This document shows, piece by piece, positions 52,186 to 61,276 of a stretch of DNA of 64,000 nucleotides (the stretch's first letter is position 1; each line of letters starts with the position of its first letter). The position numbers were made by a program, and so were the translations under genes. This DNA is from Flavobacteriales bacterium. GTDB lineage: Bacteria; Bacteroidota; Bacteroidia; Flavobacteriales_G; JALEGO01. The stretch covers positions 1 to 64,000 of the forward strand of contig JAHDEG010000006.1 of NCBI GenBank assembly GCA_020628935.1, written 5' to 3'. A model generated the notes under the pieces. It saw nothing but the letters and a program-made list of their open reading frames with translations. It made no database searches and was not told the origin of the DNA.

Positions 52186-53859
52186 TTAATTGGCTTTGCC
52201 ACCATTCAATTCATCTTGCCATTTTTTTAACTCATCCCATCTTTGTTCATTAGCCATTTTCGCCTGGTTTGGCCAGGTTTTTGGTTCATGAGTTCTAAAA
52301 CGTGAGCCTTGCGAATCTAATTTCAATTTAATATTTATCGGATCAATTAAAGATAATTGCTTGAAGGTGTAAATTCCCATTTCGTTAAGCAAACCACTTA
52401 TAACAGGACCTATTCCCTCTATTTTAGTTAAGTCATCAGAATTTGCGTAAGCAGGCTTTGATGCTATTAACGGATTAATTACTGTTCCGTTTTTGTAGTT
52501 ATTACCTGATGATTTCAAAATTGTTTTCAACTCATTTAATGCTAAAACAGGGAATGTTCTTGCATATAATAAAAACAGAGTAAAAAAGATTCCGATCGTA
52601 CCTATAAATATTCCTATATCAACGAATGTTGGATGGAACATATCCCAATTTGAAGGAAGGTAATCTCTTGCCGTAGACATGATAATTACAAAACGCTCAA
52701 ACCACATACCAATGTTAACTACTATAGAAATTATAAAAGATATTATTAAACTTCTTCTTGCTTTTTTAATAAAGAAGATTAACGGGCTAATAACATTACA
52801 AGACATCATAAACAAATATGCCCACCAATATGGTCCTCTTGCCCTGTTAAGAAAGGCATAAGTTTCATATTCAACACCTGAGTACCAAGCAATGAATAAC
52901 TCAGATAAATAGGCAACACCCACCATTGAGCCTGTAATAACAATTACAATATTCATATACTCGTGATGCTTAACTGTAATGTAGTCTTCAAGGTTTAATA
53001 CCTTTCTTGCAGTCAACATTAAGGTTTGAACCATTGCAAATCCAGAGAAAACTGCTCCAGCAACAAAATATGGAGGAAAAATAGTTGTATGCCAACCTGG
53101 TATTACCGAAGTAGCAAAATCCATACTTACAATAGAGTGTACAGAAAATACTAACGGAGTTGCTAAACCAGCTAAAACAAGGGAAATTTCCTCAAAACGA
53201 ACCCAGGCTTTAATGTTACCCGTCCATCCCCAACTTAGGATAGAGTATATCTTTTTTTGTAAAGGTTTAACTGCTCTATCTCTAATTGTCGCAAAATCAG
53301 GTATTAGACCAATATACCAAAAAACTAAAGAGACACTAAAATAAGTAGAGATTGCAAAAACATCCCATAATAAAGGTGAATTAAAATTTACCCATAATGT
53401 TCCAAATTGGTTTTTGAATATACCGAATGGCATCATAATCCAATGGGCATTCCAAATACGTCCCATGTGCATTAACGGGAATAAACCAGCCATCATTACG
53501 GCAAATATTGTCATTGCCTCTGCAGAACGGTTAATTGCCATTCTCCACTTTTGACGGAAAAGCAAAAGCACCGCAGATATCAATGTACCAGCATGACCAA
53601 TACCTACCCACCATACAAAGTTAGTTATATCCCATGCCCAACCTACCGTTGAATTTAAACCCCAAACACCAATACCTGTTCCAATAGTGTAAGCAATACA
53701 GCCTACCCCCCAAACTGCAATGATTGCAGATAAAGAAAAAACTATCCACCAGTATTTATTTGCTTTTCCGAACACAGGTTTTACCACATCATCGGTAATC
53801 TGCTTGTAGGATTTATCCCCAAAAATAAGGGGTTGTCTAATGTCTGATTCTTTGTGCAT
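52186..53859 (-). CDS. actC: Alternative complex III subunit ActC (NrfD-like) with C-terminal HhH domain
   Basis: NrfD-like multi-TM integral membrane protein; C-terminal LTKIEGIGPVISGLLNEMGIYTFKQLS...WDELKKWQDELNGGKAN. Confidence 0.92.
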   Translation of the reverse strand: MHKESDIRQPLIFGDKSYKQITDDVVKPVFGKANKYWWIVFSLSAIIAVWGVGCIAYTIGTGIGVWGLNSTVGWAWDITNFVWWVGIGHAGTLISAVLLLFRQKWRMAINRSAEAMTIFAVMMAGLFPLMHMGRIWNAHWIMMPFGIFKNQFGTLWVNFNSPLLWDVFAISTYFSVSLVFWYIGLIPDFATIRDRAVKPLQKKIYSILSWGWTGNIKAWVRFEEISLVLAGLATPLVFSVHSIVSMDFATSVIPGWHTTIFPPYFVAGAVFSGFAMVQTLMLTARKVLNLEDYITVKHHEYMNIVIVITGSMVGVAYLSELFIAWYSGVEYETYAFLNRARGPYWWAYLFMMSCNVISPLIFFIKKARRSLIISFIISIVVNIGMWFERFVIIMSTARDYLPSNWDMFHPTFVDIGIFIGTIGIFFTLFLLYARTFPVLALNELKTILKSSGNNYKNGTVINPLIASKPAYANSDDLTKIEGIGPVISGLLNEMGIYTFKQLSLIDPINIKLKLDSQGSRFRTHEPKTWPNQAKMANEQRWDELKKWQDELNGGKAN

Positions 53860-53870
53860 ATGAAATTGTA

Positions 53871-56800
53871 TTAAGCTTCAGATTCAGCTATGTTACGAAC
53901 TTTGGTTAGATATTTAACATTTGGTTGTGTTCCTACCTCTTCAAGTAATGCATAAGCTCTGTCGTTATTAAATTCTTTTCGAACATTTGAGCCCGAATCA
54001 TTTAAATCACCAAAGGTTATTGCATTTGTTGGGCAAGCATCCTCACAAGCCATTTTAATTGCTCCGTCTTGAACCTTATCTTTTTTCTTTTTTGCGTCAA
54101 GTTTACCTGCTTGTATACGTTGAACACACATACTACATTTTTCCATTACCCCTCTTGAACGAACAGTAACATCTGGATTTAAGACCATTCTTCCAACAGT
54201 GTCTTGAGAAGGATTAACATCACTAAACTTCTTGTATTTATCGTATTGAAACCAGTTGAATCTTCTTACCTTGTAAGGACAGTTATTAGCACAATATCTA
54301 GTCCCTACACAACGGTTATACGTCATTTGGTTTAAGCCTTCGTTGCTATGAGTTGTAGCGGCAACTGGACAAACAGTTTCACACGGAGCGTGGTTACAAT
54401 GTTGGCACATAACTGGCTGGAAAACAACCTGAGGGTATTCTTCTGGCTTTTCCATTGCACTATACATTTCCCACGATCCTAAGCCTTCCTCTTCAGCTTT
54501 GTTTACATCCATGTCGCTAGAGAAATATCTGTCGATACGTAACCAAAACATATCTCTATTTCTTCTTACTTCATCTTTTCCTACAACAGGTACATTATTC
54601 TCAGAATGACAAGCTGTAACACATGAACTACAACCAATACAAGAGTTTAAATCGATAGTCATTCCCCACCTATGACCAAAAGTATCGTATTTGTGCGGAG
54701 CCCAAAGGTCTAACTTATCTGTTGTTTTCTCTTCACCATATGAATCTACAAGAGTAAGTGTAGGGTTGTAAGCGTCTTTTCCTTTTTTATAAGTGGCTAT
54801 TGTTGTTTCATTAACAATTTTACGACCAATTTCAGGATCTTCAAGATCCTTATCCATTATAGTATTATGGGTTTGCGAAGATGCCATTAAATAAGTCTCG
54901 CCAGTAGATTCTATTTTAACATCTGTATTATAGAATAAGATATCATTTTGGCTATTAGTCGTTAAAAATGGATATGCATTTTTACCAATTAGCTTATCAT
55001 CAACAATTGTTTTACCATAACCCAATGCTATACCTATGGTCTTCCTTTTTTGACCTGGTACTGGAAATACTGGTAATGATATTTCTTTACCAGAAGCCGT
55101 AACTTTAGCAATATTTGCAGGAGTTTCTTGTTGAAGGTTAACAGTGAAACCCATTTCCTTCATATCAACAGGGTTCATCGCAATATAGTTATCCCACACA
55201 ACCTTAGTTATAGGATCTGGTAACTCTTGTAACCATGGGTTATCTGCATGACGGCCATCACCAATCGATGTTTTAGTATATAACTCCAATTCCCAATCTG
55301 ACGATTTAATACTATAAATATTATCTGCCGCTCGAGCTAATTTATCTGAAGATAAGTTGTAGCCTCCTGTTAAAAGTCCGTCAATTTTAGCGGAATAAAC
55401 ACCGTCTCTCAATGAATTATTCCAAAAGTTTCTAAAACTTGAAGCACCTGACGTTGGATAGCCATCTTTATTCCAGTTGTCCTTAATGTTATCATAATAC
55501 GTTCCATCAATATTCGCCCACGCCATTAGCGTTTCTTGAAACTGACGCGTTTTGTATAAAGGATTAATTACAGGCTGAATTAAACTATAGTTCGCATATG
55601 AAGGCTGAGCATCATTCCATGATTCTAAGTAATGATGATCAGGGCAAACAAAATCACAAAGCGCTGTGGTTTGGTTTGGCTTTGTATCTGTAGAGACCTT
55701 TAGTGATACTTTACTTAGTGCTGCGTTAAAATCGAGAGAATTTGATAAACTGTATACTGGATCTATTCCATTAAAAATTATAGCTCCAATTTTCCCTGAT
55801 TTCATTTCTGAAACAAGGTTAACTACATCAGCGTCTTTACCCTTTTTTAAATAGCAAGGTCTTTGAATATCTATAGTGTTTGAATAACTACCTAGTAAAT
55901 TATTTATTGAGTTAATTACTAACTGGGTATTAGTATCATTTGAACCACTAATAACAAGTCCGTTGTTTCTATTTTTCCATAACTCAGTCGCTATTGACTT
56001 TATTCCTGCACTCAGATTAAGATTGTCATCTTTTAGTGGAGATGACTTTAAAGCAGGCGCGCCTGCTTTTTTTGCAATCTCGTTATATAGCATGACGATT
56101 AACTTTCCCAGTTCAGAAGGTTTAACAGGCATTCTAACATCAGCATTTGAACCTGAAAGAGACATTCCTGTTTCAATTTGATAATGCTTAGTCATCCAAT
56201 CAGCTTCTGGCTTTCTAACCTGAGCATACTGCTTGGTGTATGTTGTGCTCATTAACCAGTTACTCAAAAAATCCGCTCCGAAGCTCACAATAACCTTAGC
56301 TTTGTCAAAGTTATAGGTTGGAATTACAGCAGAACCAAAAGTATCGTTATTAGCATTTAGTATTGCCGAACTGGACAATGCATCATAAGTAACATGTTCA
56401 ACTAGATTTAATTCTTCTAAATTAGAATAAGATGATAACCTACCTGCAAATGTATTTACTAAAGAAATTGTAGAAGGACTAATTATAGAATTAGTCATTA
56501 TCACAACTTTTTTACCTGATGCGATTGTATTTCTTAATTTCTCTTTTATTTCTTTATCTGCATTTTCCCAAGAAATTTGGGTGCCTGCTTTTTGTGGAGC
56601 TGTAAATCTTTTAGAATCATATAAATCTAACAGCGAAGAGTTCACTCTTGCATTTATTGCCCCCTTCGTTAATTCTGAACGGTCATTACCTTTGATATGT
56701 ATTGGTCTACCCTCTCTGGTTTTAACAAGAATGCTTGCATAGTCATTACCATCGTAATAAGTAGATGCATAATAATTAGGAACACCAGGCACGATTTCTT

Positions 56801-57050
56801 CAGGAAGAACTACGTATGGTACAGATTTAATAACAGGCGTTTCACAAGCAGCAAGTGTTGCGGCAGATACACTAAAGCCTAAGAACTTCAAAAAGTCTCT
56901 CCTTGAAGTAGTAGTACTTTCTAGGGGAGTTTTTGACAAGAAGTCTTCTACAGGAATTTGTTCTGCAAATTCTTTGTCAGCTGTTTTAAGAAACGTTTCG
57001 TCTCCTTCTAAATGCTGAACACTATTCCAATATTTTTTTGTTCCACTCAT
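53871..57050 (-). CDS. actB: Alternative complex III subunit ActB (TAT-translocated molybdopterin-like + 4Fe-4S ferredoxin domains)
   Basis: TSRRDFLKFLGFSVSAATLAACE; IDLNSCIGCSSCVTACHSENNVPVVG, CQHCNHAPCETVCPVAAT, CVGTRYCANNCPYKVRRFNW. Confidence 0.95.
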   Translation of the reverse strand: MSGTKKYWNSVQHLEGDETFLKTADKEFAEQIPVEDFLSKTPLESTTTSRRDFLKFLGFSVSAATLAACETPVIKSVPYVVLPEEIVPGVPNYYASTYYDGNDYASILVKTREGRPIHIKGNDRSELTKGAINARVNSSLLDLYDSKRFTAPQKAGTQISWENADKEIKEKLRNTIASGKKVVIMTNSIISPSTISLVNTFAGRLSSYSNLEELNLVEHVTYDALSSSAILNANNDTFGSAVIPTYNFDKAKVIVSFGADFLSNWLMSTTYTKQYAQVRKPEADWMTKHYQIETGMSLSGSNADVRMPVKPSELGKLIVMLYNEIAKKAGAPALKSSPLKDDNLNLSAGIKSIATELWKNRNNGLVISGSNDTNTQLVINSINNLLGSYSNTIDIQRPCYLKKGKDADVVNLVSEMKSGKIGAIIFNGIDPVYSLSNSLDFNAALSKVSLKVSTDTKPNQTTALCDFVCPDHHYLESWNDAQPSYANYSLIQPVINPLYKTRQFQETLMAWANIDGTYYDNIKDNWNKDGYPTSGASSFRNFWNNSLRDGVYSAKIDGLLTGGYNLSSDKLARAADNIYSIKSSDWELELYTKTSIGDGRHADNPWLQELPDPITKVVWDNYIAMNPVDMKEMGFTVNLQQETPANIAKVTASGKEISLPVFPVPGQKRKTIGIALGYGKTIVDDKLIGKNAYPFLTTNSQNDILFYNTDVKIESTGETYLMASSQTHNTIMDKDLEDPEIGRKIVNETTIATYKKGKDAYNPTLTLVDSYGEEKTTDKLDLWAPHKYDTFGHRWGMTIDLNSCIGCSSCVTACHSENNVPVVGKDEVRRNRDMFWLRIDRYFSSDMDVNKAEEEGLGSWEMYSAMEKPEEYPQVVFQPVMCQHCNHAPCETVCPVAATTHSNEGLNQMTYNRCVGTRYCANNCPYKVRRFNWFQYDKYKKFSDVNPSQDTVGRMVLNPDVTVRSRGVMEKCSMCVQRIQAGKLDAKKKKDKVQDGAIKMACEDACPTNAITFGDLNDSGSNVRKEFNNDRAYALLEEVGTQPNVKYLTKVRNIAESEA

Positions 57051-57080
57051 ATTATGAAGTGTAAAATTTTTAAACTACAG

Positions 57081-58376
57081 TTAATAATGACATTTTGAAC
57101 ACTCTAAACCACCTATATCTTCAACTTGAAATACTTCAACATCTTTGTGTTGAGCTCTCAATTCGTTAAACATTTTTTGATAGTATGGGTTTTTAGCTAC
57201 CTCACCTTCATCATCAGATGCGGCAAGACCCGCTACTTCCGTTTCTCTGTGACAGTTTATACACCAGCCCATTGTTAATTCAGAGTACTGGTATAATTCA
57301 TGCATTTCCTCAACAGGACCATGACATGTTTGACACTCGATTTCACCAACCGTAACGTGTTGTGAGTGATTGAAGTAAGCTAAATCTGGCAAATTATGTA
57401 TTCTAATCCACTTAATTGGCTTTTGCTCTCCATCGTATTTACCGGTTTCAGGATTAAAACCTGAAGCTTCGTAAATCTTAGCTATTTCTTCTGTACCCGT
57501 CCAGGTTCCTTTTTGTATTCCTTTGTGACAATTCATACAAACATTAACTGAAGGTATTCCAGAGTGAGCGCTTTTTTCAGCACTATGGTGGCAATATATA
57601 CAGCTTATTCCGTTTTCACCAGCGTGAATTGCATGAGAAAATTTAATTGGCTGCTCTGGCTTGTACCCTTGATACACTCCAACACTCATAAGCGAATAAT
57701 ACAGTTGCATAAATGCAATAAATGCAACTAGAATGATTAATAATCCTGTTTGCAATTTGTGATTGGCAAACCAGTTAAGTAAGTTTTTAGGAAAAGGCAA
57801 GGGCTCTTTAAACTCTTTGTCATCTTTAACCGCTATTGACTTTTGCAATGAGTTTTTAATACTACCTAGCGCACTAACAAGAATTATAAATATAATGGCT
57901 AATGAAACTAACCACAGCATGGTTGTGTAATCAGTTTTTTCTTTAACTGGAATAAATGGGTTTTGTTTACCACCAGAATCAGCAACATCTACAGGCGGCT
58001 CATATGTAATTATGTATTCTTTAACAGCGAGAAGCTCTTCATCAGAAAGATGAGGCTGTGGAGTCATGACTGAACCGTACTCTTTATATAGTTTGTTGAT
58101 GTAAGGATCTTTACCAGAGTTAACTATAGTGGCTGAATTTTTAACCCAATTTAAATACCATTTCGTTTTACCAGCGTCATCTCCTCCAGGAATTCTATCC
58201 CAAAAACCTTGAAGACCAGGACCAGTTCCTCTTCTTGCTCCCGGTGAATGACATGTAGCACAATTAGCCTTAAATATAGCCGCACCTTCTTCTTGAGCTA
58301 ATGAATAATCGGTTGTAAAAACCAACACCATAAAGACTAATAACAAATACTTTACTTTTCCAAACATTTCTGACAT
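57081..58376 (-). CDS. actA: Alternative complex III subunit ActA: N-terminal mono-heme cytochrome c plus pentaheme domain
   Basis: Six CxxCH motifs: CATCH, CIYCH, CMNCH, CQTCH, CINCH, CSKCH; TM segments between heme 1 and hemes 2-6. Confidence 0.93.
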   Translation of the reverse strand: MSEMFGKVKYLLLVFMVLVFTTDYSLAQEEGAAIFKANCATCHSPGARRGTGPGLQGFWDRIPGGDDAGKTKWYLNWVKNSATIVNSGKDPYINKLYKEYGSVMTPQPHLSDEELLAVKEYIITYEPPVDVADSGGKQNPFIPVKEKTDYTTMLWLVSLAIIFIILVSALGSIKNSLQKSIAVKDDKEFKEPLPFPKNLLNWFANHKLQTGLLIILVAFIAFMQLYYSLMSVGVYQGYKPEQPIKFSHAIHAGENGISCIYCHHSAEKSAHSGIPSVNVCMNCHKGIQKGTWTGTEEIAKIYEASGFNPETGKYDGEQKPIKWIRIHNLPDLAYFNHSQHVTVGEIECQTCHGPVEEMHELYQYSELTMGWCINCHRETEVAGLAASDDEGEVAKNPYYQKMFNELRAQHKDVEVFQVEDIGGLECSKCHY

Positions 58377-58414
58377 ATGTACTATTTTAGAAAAAATCCA
58401 CTAAAACCTATTTG

Positions 58415-58422
58415 CAAATTTA
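58415..58422 (-). promoter_or_regulatory. -7 element (TAAATTTG) of the act-cox operon
   Basis: Reverse complement exact TAnnTTTG match 39 bp upstream of the actA start. Confidence 0.5.
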
Positions 58423-58476
58423 GTAAGTAGAGTCACTTATGAAACCCTTTTTAAGTTAAATTCGGTAGCACGCCTC

Positions 58477-58499
58477 TTATTTAGAATGATTCTAAATAA
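58477..58499. promoter_or_regulatory. Perfect palindrome TTATTTAGAA-TGA-TTCTAAATAA, candidate operator (or weak terminator of truB)
   Basis: 10-bp perfect arms, 3-nt spacer, in the truB-actA intergenic region, no strong U tract. Confidence 0.5.
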
Positions 58500-58512
58500 A
58501 ACTTAGGTCATA

Positions 58513-59232
58513 TTATCCATCAATTTTAGAGACAATATCACTAACGCTGTAAGAATTTTCAATATTGTATGAATCGATTGATGTTCTTCTTAAGCTATGA
58601 AGATAGGCACCGCTATTTAGTTTTTTACCAAAGTCATAAGCGATTGATCTAATGTAAGTTCCTTTGCTACAATTTAATTCGAATGGAATTAAATTGTTTG
58701 ATAAATCTCCGGTGACGAAGCTTGTTACATGAATTTCTCGAGCCCTAATTACAGGTGTTTCGCCTGCACGGGCTAAATTGTACGCTCTTTCACCATTAAT
58801 TTTTTTAGCAGAGAAGATGGGGGCTATTTGACTTGTCTGACCTAAAAAAGAGTTTGCTACTCGTTTGCACTGTTCGTTAGTTATTCCTTCGGTACTATAA
58901 GTTGCATTAACTTCCGTTTCTAAATCATAGGAGGGAGTGGTTGCTCCTAGGTAAAACTCACCTGTATATGTTTTATATTTACTAATAAGGTTATCAATTT
59001 GCTTTGTGTATTTACCAGTACAAATTAAAAGCAAACCCGTTGCTAAAGGATCCAAGGTGCCTGCATGCCCAACCTTAATTTTTTTAATATTGAACCTTTT
59101 TTTTATAGTGTACCTTATTTTATTGACAACATCAAAGGAAGTCCAGCCTATTGGTTTATCTACCAAAATTAGAACTCCTTCTTTAAAGTAAGCCTCTGTT
59201 AAATCATCTTCTAGAGTAAACGTGTTAAGCAT
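58513..59232 (-). CDS. truB: tRNA pseudouridine(55) synthase
   Basis: ILVDKPIGWTSFDVVNKI, KVGHAGTLDPLATGLLLICTG, CSKGTYIRSIAYDFGKKL. Confidence 0.96.
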   Translation of the reverse strand: MLNTFTLEDDLTEAYFKEGVLILVDKPIGWTSFDVVNKIRYTIKKRFNIKKIKVGHAGTLDPLATGLLLICTGKYTKQIDNLISKYKTYTGEFYLGATTPSYDLETEVNATYSTEGITNEQCKRVANSFLGQTSQIAPIFSAKKINGERAYNLARAGETPVIRAREIHVTSFVTGDLSNNLIPFELNCSKGTYIRSIAYDFGKKLNSGAYLHSLRRTSIDSYNIENSYSVSDIVSKIDG

Positions 59233-60019
59233 AGTGAAACACTATTGATAAAACTCCTACAATTAAGCAGTAAATTGCAAAATAAGTAAGCTTACTAGAG
59301 CGTACTATTTTAAGCATCCAACTACAAGCAAGAATACCTACACAAATAGCTACAACAAACCCCAATAGCATAGGCAGGAATTCTGAGGAGGTAAATATGA
59401 TTTCACCTGAAAGTAGGTCTTTAGCTATTTTACCAAATATTAAAGGAATTACCATTAAAAAAGAAAACTGAGCGGCTTTTTGTTTATCAATTTTAAGTAA
59501 AAGCGCTGTCGCTATTGTACTACCAGACCTTGACACCCCTGGCAATATAGCTATTGCTTGTGATACTCCAATTAAGAATGAACTAAAATAAGACAATGGA
59601 GTGGTAGAAGTTGGTTTTAATTTTTCTGAAAGGTAAAGTAAAAAAGCCGTGAAAATTAGTGACATCCCTACTAGAAATAAATTCTGACTAAATAAACGTT
59701 CTATTTGTTCTTCGAACACTAATCCTACAAAAACGGCAGGAATCATTGAAATAATTATTTTAATACTAAAAACTTTCTCATCGTTCAATGTTGTTGAAAA
59801 TAGGCCTTTTATTATACTTAAAATTTCTTTTCTGAAAACAATTAAGGTACTAATTGAGGTAGCAAAGTGAAGCACTACTGTATAGGTGAGGTTTTCTTCT
59901 GGAATGGCATTTTGATTAAACAAAGTGCCAACTAACTCTAAATGACCGCTACTACTTACAGGCAAGAACTCTGTTAAGCCTTGTACTATTGCTAAAATTA
60001 TAGCTTCGAGAAAACCCAA
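59225..60019 (-). CDS. uppP: Undecaprenyl-diphosphatase
   Basis: AIVQGLTEFLPVSSSGHLELV, LPGVSRSGSTIATALLL. Confidence 0.96.
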   Translation of the reverse strand: MGFLEAIILAIVQGLTEFLPVSSSGHLELVGTLFNQNAIPEENLTYTVVLHFATSISTLIVFRKEILSIIKGLFSTTLNDEKVFSIKIIISMIPAVFVGLVFEEQIERLFSQNLFLVGMSLIFTAFLLYLSEKLKPTSTTPLSYFSSFLIGVSQAIAILPGVSRSGSTIATALLLKIDKQKAAQFSFLMVIPLIFGKIAKDLLSGEIIFTSSEFLPMLLGFVVAICVGILACSWMLKIVRSSKLTYFAIYCLIVGVLSIVFHYA

Positions 60020-60256
60020 TTATTTTACTTTTTTAAAAATTCCGAGCATAACGATTGCATAACCCACTAAACAAACCATAGGTGCCAATGTGATTCTTCT
60101 GAATGCGAAAATTTCATCATAATGAAACTCATCGGGAGTTTCGGCTGCTCCACCGGACATTAAAACATAGCCCAAAACGAGAACTATAACTCCAACCGCT
60201 ATGATTTTATAATTAGAAAATGGAAGGGCAAAATTGTTTTCTTTGTTGTTACTCAT
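60020..60256 (-). CDS. DUF3098-like small membrane protein
   Basis: 78 aa, FALPFSNYKIIAVGVIVLVLGYVLMSGG...FRRITLAPMVCLVGYAIVMLGIF; conserved position between ftsX and uppP. Confidence 0.85.
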   Translation of the reverse strand: MSNNKENNFALPFSNYKIIAVGVIVLVLGYVLMSGGAAETPDEFHYDEIFAFRRITLAPMVCLVGYAIVMLGIFKKVK

Positions 60257-60257
60257 C

Positions 60258-61124
60258 TTAATAAAGTTTATCTGGATTAATACCTATGTATTTTCTTACA
60301 GCTAAAAATGTTGTTGTTACAGATATTACAATACCTACAGCAATTATTATCAAAAATAAAAACACTAACAAGTCTATATCTTGTCTCAAAAATATATCGG
60401 AATAAGATTGCTGAAAGTAATAAACTACTGCCGTTAATAAGCCTACAGATATACATCCTCCTAATAAACCTTGTAACAACCCTCTAACAATGAAAGGCTT
60501 ACTAATAAATGTGGGGGTTGCACCCACTAATTGCATTGTTCTAATGATTAAACGTTTAGAAAACACCATTAATCGAATGCTGTTATTAATTAGAACAATT
60601 GATATTAGCAGTAAACAAGCGCAAAATATAAGTAACCAAAAACCAATTGTTTTTACATTTTCGTAAACCATTACCACTATGTCTTTTTTGTATGATACTT
60701 CTTTTACAAGTATATTTTCGCTAAGACTTTTTTCGATCCATTGAATGCTATCTGGATTTGCATAAGTTGCTTTTAGGTAAACATCTATAGATGCATCTAG
60801 AGGGTTGTATCCTAAAAAATCTTCAAAATCCTCACCTACTTCCTCCTTAAAAATAGTTTTTGCCTTGTCTTTGTCGATATACTCCGTTCTTTTCACGAAT
60901 AGTTCTGCATCTAATATTTTTTTTAATCGAACAATATCGGCTTCTCGAGCGTCTGGTTTTATAAATAATCCAACTGCTATGTTTTCTTTAATATGGTCTG
61001 ATGCACGCTTAGTGTACAATAAAAACAACATTAAAAAGCCTAATAAAAACAGTACCAAACTAATGCTTACAACAATAGATGCAAAGGACGATGTGCTGGT
61101 ATTACTTTTCTGTTTTTTGGCCAA
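60258..61124 (-). CDS. ftsX: Cell division protein FtsX-like permease
   Basis: SFASIVVSISLVLFLLGFLMLFLLYTKRASDHIKENIAVGLFI, KRLIIRTMQLVGATPTFISKPFIVRGLLQGLLGG. Confidence 0.93.
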   Translation of the reverse strand: MAKKQKSNTSTSSFASIVVSISLVLFLLGFLMLFLLYTKRASDHIKENIAVGLFIKPDAREADIVRLKKILDAELFVKRTEYIDKDKAKTIFKEEVGEDFEDFLGYNPLDASIDVYLKATYANPDSIQWIEKSLSENILVKEVSYKKDIVVMVYENVKTIGFWLLIFCACLLLISIVLINNSIRLMVFSKRLIIRTMQLVGATPTFISKPFIVRGLLQGLLGGCISVGLLTAVVYYFQQSYSDIFLRQDIDLLVFLFLIIIAVGIVISVTTTFLAVRKYIGINPDKLY

Positions 61125-61276
61125 TGGTATAAAAATTTCAAAATCAAAAATACAAATAACCCATTAGTGAAGCGTAATATTTAGTTTTTTTTAAGTTTAA
61201 TACATTGCAATAAGCTAAAGAAACCATATAAGTGTATCAGTTTTACGATCTTTGCAACATAAACAGGTTTTTTTTT

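Noticed and set aside
53871-57050. ActB considered as an active molybdopterin oxidoreductase
   Set aside because: Context and ferredoxin pattern match ACIII ActB, whose molybdopterin-like domain is known to be non-catalytic.
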